The notes under the pieces: model-generated | Database searches by the model: none | Told to the model about the DNA's origin: nothing | The model's input: the letters and a program-made list of their open reading frames with translations, nothing else | Assembly: GCF_001424425.1 (NCBI RefSeq) | Contig: NZ_LMPT01000006.1 | Coordinates: forward strand, 33,383 to 97,382 | Direction: 5' to 3' | Source of the DNA: Acidovorax sp. Leaf191 | Lineage (GTDB): Bacteria; Pseudomonadota; Gammaproteobacteria; Burkholderiales; Burkholderiaceae_C | Length of the DNA stretch: 64,000 nt | Position numbers and translations under genes: made by a program | Shown: positions 59,491 through 64,000 of the stretch, piece after piece | How the letters are laid out: the number at the start of each line of letters is the position of its first letter | Position numbering within the stretch: the first letter of the stretch is position 1

Positions 59491-60723
59491 GTGCAAGAAC
59501 CCATGGGCGCCACCCTCATCGTCGGCATGCTGTGCGTGCACCTGCTGTGCTTTGGCGCCATGTTCCTGCTGATCAGCACCCGCCTGCATGGCAGGAAGAT
59601 GGGGATGGAAGTGTTCGCCATCGGCAACTTCCTGCTGGGCTGCGCGTACGTGCTGCAGCTGGCGGGCGGCGCGCCAGGGTGGAACGCGATGAGCGTGGTC
59701 AACCATACGCTGACCCTGTGCGCACCGGCCGTCTACGCGGTGGGTGCCATGCGGTTCTTTGGCCGCGCCGCACCTCTGTGGCCCCCCCTGCTCACCCTCG
59801 CGGTGGCCTACACCGCCGCGCAGGTGGTGGCGCAATGGACGCTCGGAACGGCAGCGCGGTACGCCATGCTGGCGGGCGCATCTGCTCTGCTCTTTGCGGC
59901 GATGACGGCCACCGTGATACAGGGCGCCCGCAGCTTTGCCAAAGACCTGCGCGTGGAAATGGTGCTGTTCGCCGCCCTGATTGGCGGCATCTTCGCGCTG
60001 AACGCGATGAAGTTCGTGTTCATTCTCCAGAACGGACTGGAAGCCCTGGACATGGACAGCCGTTTCCAGACCGTGTTCTACCTGTACATGTCGTTTCTGG
60101 CGACCGTGCTGGCACCGTCCATCATCTGGCTGGTGCTGCGCAGGCTCACCGACGAACTGCGGGCCACCGCCGCCCACGACCCGCTGACGCGGCTGCTCAA
60201 CCGCCGCGGCCTGCTCGACGGGTTGCAGGCGCACTTCCGCTCCCGCAAGGCGGGCCCTGCGCACCTGCTGATCGTGGACATCGACCATTTCAAGCGCATC
60301 AACGACAGCCACGGCCACCAGGTCGGCGACACCGTGCTGTGCCACGTGGCCGATCTGCTGCGCGACACCGCCCGGCAGGGCGACCTCACCTGCCGCCTGG
60401 GGGGAGAGGAATTCGTCGTCATCTGCCTGGACACCGACGCAGAGGGCGCCCTGCGCCTGGCAAGCCGCGCACGCACCGCCATCGAGAACAGCGACGTGGC
60501 AGCCGCCACGGCCCCAGGCAGCCCCATCCGCTGCACCGTGACCATCGGCATCTCGGCCGGCTTTGCAGCCCCCCAGGAGCTGGACCGCGCCCTGCAGGAA
60601 GCCGATGCAGCGCTGTACCGCGGCAAACACGCCGGCCGCAACCGCGTCGAGGCCAGCGACGCCGCCGCACAGGCAGGCTCCGCCATGGAATCAGCCCTGC
60701 ACGCAGCCCGGGCTGCGCACTAA
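59491..60723 (+). CDS. Membrane diguanylate cyclase (GGDEF)
   Basis: A 410-residue cyclase making cyclic di-GMP. The N-terminal half has about six membrane helices (MGATLIVGMLCVHLLCFGAM and others to FYLYMSFLATVLAPSIIWLV). The GGDEF domain spans about 225-395: DPLTRLLNRRG, DIDHFKRINDSHGHQVGD, the active GGEEF at 304-308, and an inhibitory I-site RQGD at 295-298, five residues before. So it should be active and feedback-inhibited. Start may be GTG 59491 or ATG 59503. Confidence 0.92.
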   Translation: MQEPMGATLIVGMLCVHLLCFGAMFLLISTRLHGRKMGMEVFAIGNFLLGCAYVLQLAGGAPGWNAMSVVNHTLTLCAPAVYAVGAMRFFGRAAPLWPPLLTLAVAYTAAQVVAQWTLGTAARYAMLAGASALLFAAMTATVIQGARSFAKDLRVEMVLFAALIGGIFALNAMKFVFILQNGLEALDMDSRFQTVFYLYMSFLATVLAPSIIWLVLRRLTDELRATAAHDPLTRLLNRRGLLDGLQAHFRSRKAGPAHLLIVDIDHFKRINDSHGHQVGDTVLCHVADLLRDTARQGDLTCRLGGEEFVVICLDTDAEGALRLASRARTAIENSDVAAATAPGSPIRCTVTIGISAGFAAPQELDRALQEADAALYRGKHAGRNRVEASDAAAQAGSAMESALHAARAAH

Positions 60724-60786
60724 AAACCGCCGATCCATCGATCGACGGCAAAAACGCTCCAAACCACTGCTACAATCGTGGGCTTC

Positions 60787-60876
<90 letters not shown>

Positions 60877-60881
60877 TATGC

Positions 60882-60915
60882 AACCCTAAGTGATTGAATC
60901 ACTTAGGGTTTTTTC
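60882..60915 (+). terminator. Terminator after the tRNA gene
   Basis: ACCCTAAGTGAT and ATCACTTAGGGT form a perfect 12-bp stem with a TGA loop, followed by TTTTTT. Six bases after the tRNA end. Confidence 0.93.
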
Positions 60916-60966
60916 TTTGGTGATGGCTCTCTCCACCATGGCAAGTTCACGTACAGCTTGAAACGC

Positions 60967-60991
60967 AAAAGCCACCCTCGGGTGGCTTTTT
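60967..60991. terminator. Bidirectional terminator-like hairpin
   Basis: AAAAGCCACCCTCGGGTGGC is followed by TTTTT: a 7-bp GCCACCC/GGGTGGC stem flanked by A and T runs on both sides. Works in either direction. Confidence 0.75.
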
Positions 60992-61259
60992 GCTGGCGGC
61001 TTTTCGATTCCAGGCTTCTCGATGCGCATGTCAACGCGCAACCTGGGCCCACGCGCCCGGCGCTACCTGTGCCCACGGTGCCATCCACCAGAGTCGACCA
61101 CACCCAGGACCCCGCGCCGGGCCTGCCGTGCTGCACCAACTCACGATGGGGTGCTCGCACCGTTTGCGTTCCAACCATTGCGTTTGCCTGGAGGGCGATT
61201 TCTCGGGATGCAGCCTTGCAGTTGCGCCAGTCTTGGCATCTTCGGCTCACAGTGGCCGC

Positions 61260-63062
61260 TCAAAAGCTCTCCCAGTCATCCTCGGCCCCCGCCGCCACCG
61301 CCTGGGGTGCTGGCGCCTTCGGCTTGTTCACCGCAATGGCCGGTGGCCGGGCGCCGGGGGCCTTGGCTGGCTGGGTTGCCTGAGTAGCCTGAGTAGCGGG
61401 TGGCTTGCCGGAGCCTGGGCGGTGGGCGGGGGTGGGTACCCGCTTGGGCGACGGCGCGGAAGCCAGTTTGGCTGGGGAGCTGGCCGTGCGCACCGCCTGG
61501 GCGGCTGCGGGCGGCTGCGACTGATCGGCCGAGAGTTTGAACACCTCCACGGCGCCGACGAGGGCTTGCGCCTGGTGGTTCAGGCTGCTGGCTGCAGCGG
61601 CCATTTCTTCCACCAGGGCGGCGTTTTGCTGCGTGACCTGGTCCATCTGCGTGACGGCCTCGCCGACTTGCGACACGCCCGTGCTCTGCTCGCTGCTGGC
61701 GGCGCTGATCTCGCCCATGATGTCGGTCACGCGGCGGATGGACGACACGACCTCGGTCATCGTCACGCCGGCTTTGTCCACCAGCACGGAGCCTTGCTCC
61801 ACGCGCTCGACGCTGGCGGTGATCAGGGCCTTGATCTCCTTGGCGGCTTCGGCGCTGCGGCCAGCCAGGCTGCGCACTTCACCGGCCACCACCGCAAAGC
61901 CCCGGCCCTGCTCTCCGGCGCGGGCCGCTTCCACCGCCGCGTTCAGCGCCAGGATGTTGGTCTGGAAGGCGATACCGTCGATCACGCTGATGATGTCCGC
62001 GATCTTCTTGCTGCTGTCGTTGATGCCCTTCATGGTCTCCACCACTTCGGCCACGACCTCGCCCCCCTGCCCTGCCACGGTCGATGCGCTCATGGCCAGC
62101 TGGTTCGCCTGGCGCGCGTTGTCGGCGTTCTGCTTGACGGTGGAGCTGAGCTCTTCCATCGACGCTGCCGTCTCCTGCAGCGCGCTGGCCTGCTGTTCGG
62201 TGCGGATGGACAGGTCGTTGTTGCCCGAGGCGATCTCTGCGCTGGCCGAGGCCACGCCCTGCGCATTGCCGCGCACGCCGGATACCACGTGCGCCAGGTT
62301 GTCGCGCATGGCCGTCAGGCCGCCCAGCAGTTGCGCGATCTCGTCCTTGCCACGCGCATGGATCGGCACCGTGAGGTCACCCTGCGCGACCGAATCCGTG
62401 ATCTGCACCGCGTTGTCCAGCGACCGCGAGATCTGCCGGATCATCGCCCCGCCCATCAGCACCGCCAGCGCAATGCCCAGCACCACGGCGGTAAGGGCCG
62501 TCGCGCGGATGGTCTGAAAACTCGCGTCGGCCCGGTCGTACTCGGCCTTGGCGCGGTCGAGCTGCACCTGCATCAGCTGGCCCAGCACGTCCTGCAGCGG
62601 GTCGATGGCGGGGTACATCTCCTTGGCGGCGAACGCGGTGAGCGCGGCCATGTCGGCCGACCTGAAATGCCCGTTGAGCGCATCGGCCGCCGCCTCGGCT
62701 TTGACCTGCAAGGGCTTGAAGCGCTCGACGAGCTTCGTTTCCTCGGGCACGAGCTGGGTTGCCAGGTAGGCCTTCCAGTTGGACTCGATGGCCTTGCGTG
62801 CATCGGCCACCGACTGCAGGCCCTGGGCGGGCGTCATGGCCCCGTCACGCACCTTGTGCGCGGCATCGACCACGTTGACGGCATACATGTCTGCCACCAC
62901 CTTGATCTGCTTGAGGGGCACCACCCGGTCGTCGTAGACGGACTTGAGTCCGGCATTCGATTGCCCCATGCCAAACAACCCCGCCGCGCCCACCAGCAAA
63001 ACGAGCAGGCACAGGGCCGTGAGCAGGCCGGCTAGGCGCGTGGATATCTTGAACTGGCTCAT
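61260..63062 (-). CDS. Methyl-accepting chemotaxis protein (4-helix-bundle sensor)
   Basis: A 600-residue chemoreceptor, start ATG 63060-63062 ([20 protein letters not shown]). TM1 near 10-30, periplasmic four-helix-bundle (4HB_MCP type) to about residue 185, TM2 about 190-208 ([18 protein letters not shown]), HAMP (about 210-265), then the signalling domain with the conserved hairpin tip [41 protein letters not shown] (shown in parts, conserved), and a long Ala/Pro linker ending DDWESF. The WESF end resembles a CheR/CheB-docking pentapeptide. A ligand is not readable. Confidence 0.95.
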   Translation of the reverse strand: MSQFKISTRLAGLLTALCLLVLLVGAAGLFGMGQSNAGLKSVYDDRVVPLKQIKVVADMYAVNVVDAAHKVRDGAMTPAQGLQSVADARKAIESNWKAYLATQLVPEETKLVERFKPLQVKAEAAADALNGHFRSADMAALTAFAAKEMYPAIDPLQDVLGQLMQVQLDRAKAEYDRADASFQTIRATALTAVVLGIALAVLMGGAMIRQISRSLDNAVQITDSVAQGDLTVPIHARGKDEIAQLLGGLTAMRDNLAHVVSGVRGNAQGVASASAEIASGNNDLSIRTEQQASALQETAASMEELSSTVKQNADNARQANQLAMSASTVAGQGGEVVAEVVETMKGINDSSKKIADIISVIDGIAFQTNILALNAAVEAARAGEQGRGFAVVAGEVRSLAGRSAEAAKEIKALITASVERVEQGSVLVDKAGVTMTEVVSSIRRVTDIMGEISAASSEQSTGVSQVGEAVTQMDQVTQQNAALVEEMAAAASSLNHQAQALVGAVEVFKLSADQSQPPAAAQAVRTASSPAKLASAPSPKRVPTPAHRPGSGKPPATQATQATQPAKAPGARPPAIAVNKPKAPAPQAVAAGAEDDWESF

Positions 63063-63535
63063 GGCAGTGCTCCTGGAGTAATGACCAAATAGAAAGAAAA
63101 AAAGAAACAAGGAAGGGCGGCAACGGCATGCGCCACGACCACACCGGTCTGCGCCCCGGTGGCGAACACCCGGGGAACATCGACGTGGAAGGGGGCACAA
63201 GAGGACATGCACGATGCGCGCCAGGAGGGCTGCCGGCAGCACGGCCCGCAAAGCCGGGCGCACTTGCAGAGCCAACGCCATGAGCCATGAAAGAACTCCC
63301 GGCAACAGACCAGCGCATCCAAGGACCGCAGCCGCGGCCTCAGCCGAGAGAGATGGGGGCGGAACTACCCTTCGAGCATAGCGCGTTCCGTTACGTTTGC
63401 GTACATTTGCGCGCGATAAATCATCCAGCCATGGCGGGCGGAACGTACGCGCGGCGTGGGCCTGAGGGCCTTGGCTGGGCATGCCAGGGCGGCGGGCAAA
63501 ATGCTGGCCCGGCAAGCCAGGCCGCTTCACGCAGG

Positions 63536-63575
63536 CGCAAGGTGCCCACTCAGACGTCTGAGTGGGCACCTTGCG
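63536..63575. terminator. Perfect 40-base palindrome
   Basis: The left half CGCAAGGTGCCCACTCAGAC is followed without a loop by its exact reverse complement. Located between the two chemoreceptor genes downstream of the second, so it may terminate its transcription. Perfect symmetry is unusually long. Confidence 0.6.
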
Positions 63576-63577
63576 AT

Positions 63578-63633
63578 GCTATCAATTGAATAGCTGCTAC
63601 CGCCTATCCAGCGAGCGGTAGCGCCGTTTTTTA
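63578..63633. repeat. AGCTATCAATTGAATAG-family repeat
   Basis: GCTATCAATTGAATAGCTGC, then TACCGCCTATCCAGCGAGCG, GTAGCGCCGTTTTTTAACC. A well-conserved copy of the second family with internal complementarity, ending in a T run on the plus strand. Confidence 0.75.
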
Positions 63634-63659
63634 ACCTTAACCTCGTGGGATGCGTGTCG

Positions 63660-64000
63660 TCAGAAGCTTTCCCAGTCATCGTCTCCACCCGCTGCCGGGG
63701 CGGGCGCCCTGGCAGACGCAGCGGCCTTGGCCGGCGCTGCCGCAGGTGTGGCCGCTGGTTTGACGGCCTGCCGGGGCGCCGGCAGGCTGGCTGCAGCTGC
63801 CTTGCGCCCAGATGCGGCGCCTGCGGGCTTGGCTGACGTGCTGGCGCTGCGTGCAGCCAGGTGGGGTGCCGGGGTCGACAGGGCCTTGCGCGCAGCGGCG
63901 GGCGCAGCGGTGTAATGGCGCGCTGGTGGTGTCGATGACGATGTCGATGGCGGGGCCGCGCTGCGCTGCTGCCCCCCCGCCTCCAGCTTGAACACCGCCA
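63660..64000 (-). CDS. Methyl-accepting chemotaxis protein, C-terminal part only
   Basis: An open frame that enters from the right edge with AVFKLEAGGQQ, matching the VEVFKL end of a receptor signalling domain, followed by an Ala/Pro/Ser-rich tail of about 90 residues and DDWESF, the same last six residues as the first receptor. The 5' part is outside the window. Same strand as the other receptor but separated by about 600 bases, so transcribed separately. Confidence 0.82.
   Translation of the reverse strand, partial: AVFKLEAGGQQRSAAPPSTSSSTPPARHYTAAPAAARKALSTPAPHLAARSASTSAKPAGAASGRKAAAASLPAPRQAVKPAATPAAAPAKAAASARAPAPAAGGDDDWESF

Larger units (their letters stand above)
60877..61259. other. 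Gap between tRNA and chemoreceptor genes
   Basis: It contains the two terminators named above; the rest (about 60992-61259) is GC-rich and has no gene, repeat or RNA that I recognise. A short antisense frame here has no family features and is not accepted. Confidence 0.6.
63063..63659. other. Intergenic region between two chemoreceptor genes
   Basis: About 600 bases, no gene accepted. The half near the first receptor should hold its promoter; no sigma-28 box was found by eye. The distal end has the 40-base palindrome at 63536-63575 and a type-2 repeat at 63578-63633. Confidence 0.6.

Noticed and set aside
60903..61250. 115-codon minus-strand frame between the tRNA and the chemoreceptor
   Set aside because: It begins inside one terminator area and crosses a second hairpin, has no ribosome site and resembles no family.
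63063..63300. Sigma-28 flagellar promoter upstream of the first chemoreceptor
   Set aside because: I looked for TAAA and GCCGATAA elements on the minus strand and found no convincing pair.

Overview
The window is high-GC chromosomal DNA that looks like a betaproteobacterium of the family Comamonadaceae (Acidovorax or a close relative). The reasons are the dense GC-rich coding, several Bug/TctC binding proteins, a LysR regulator next to almost every small catabolic operon, and two intergenic repeat families I associate with Acidovorax-type genomes. The assignment is by recognition, not by search.

Layout. 1-3626: a sugar ABC importer (permease cut by the left edge, double ATPase) led by a ROK regulator. 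3965-5221: a lone, clearly AT-rich AAA ATPase gene, the best sign of recent horizontal transfer here. 5350-18808: small metabolic modules, mostly a LysR gene diverging from one or two enzyme genes (cupin/tautomerase, DMT exporter, metallo-hydrolase-like protein), with a methyltransferase, an Rrf2/disulfide-reductase pair, a secreted hydrolase, a zinc-type dehydrogenase and a DsbA-like protein between them. REP-type repeats fill several gaps, most densely at 15.3-15.7 kb. 19040-25310: a lipoprotein hydrolase, then an AtuA-type operon (AtuA, its small partner domain, a Bug protein) with a divergent LysR. 25466-28999: a hybrid histidine kinase, a GNAT acetyltransferase and a truncated VOC gene. 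29087-37100: six genes on one strand encoding LRR, ankyrin, membrane AAA ATPase, HTH/pseudo-ATPase and two membrane proteins. 37473-39107: a PhnD-like binding protein and a YcxB-like protein. 39302-44421: a Bug protein, haloacetate-dehalogenase-like hydrolase and LeuC/LeuD-like isomerase operon with divergent LysR. 44451-46596: a FlxA-like protein, an unknown protein and a Blc-type lipocalin. 46835-52506: a complete yejABEF peptide importer. 52624-57660: fabI, a periplasmic DNA ligase, a fasciclin protein and a large basic amino-acid decarboxylase. 57807-60723: nfeD/slipin and a diguanylate cyclase. 60787-60876: tRNA-Ser(GGA). 61260-64000: two chemoreceptor genes, the second cut by the right edge.

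The strongest candidate for an undescribed system is the six-gene cluster at 29.1-37.1 kb. Its central ATPase appears to carry a type IV pilin-like extracytoplasmic domain with a C-terminal cysteine pair, followed by a second membrane helix and a STAND/AAA NTPase module. It is translationally coupled to an HTH protein whose ATPase-like domain has no Walker A motif. With the LRR and ankyrin proteins and two charged membrane proteins, this suggests a membrane-bound sensing or defence machine. The function is inference only.

Most other operons are ordinary accessory metabolism: a periplasmic binding protein captures an organic acid, one or two enzymes process it, and a divergent LysR protein probably controls transcription. 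No CRISPR array, transposase, integrase or rRNA gene was seen.
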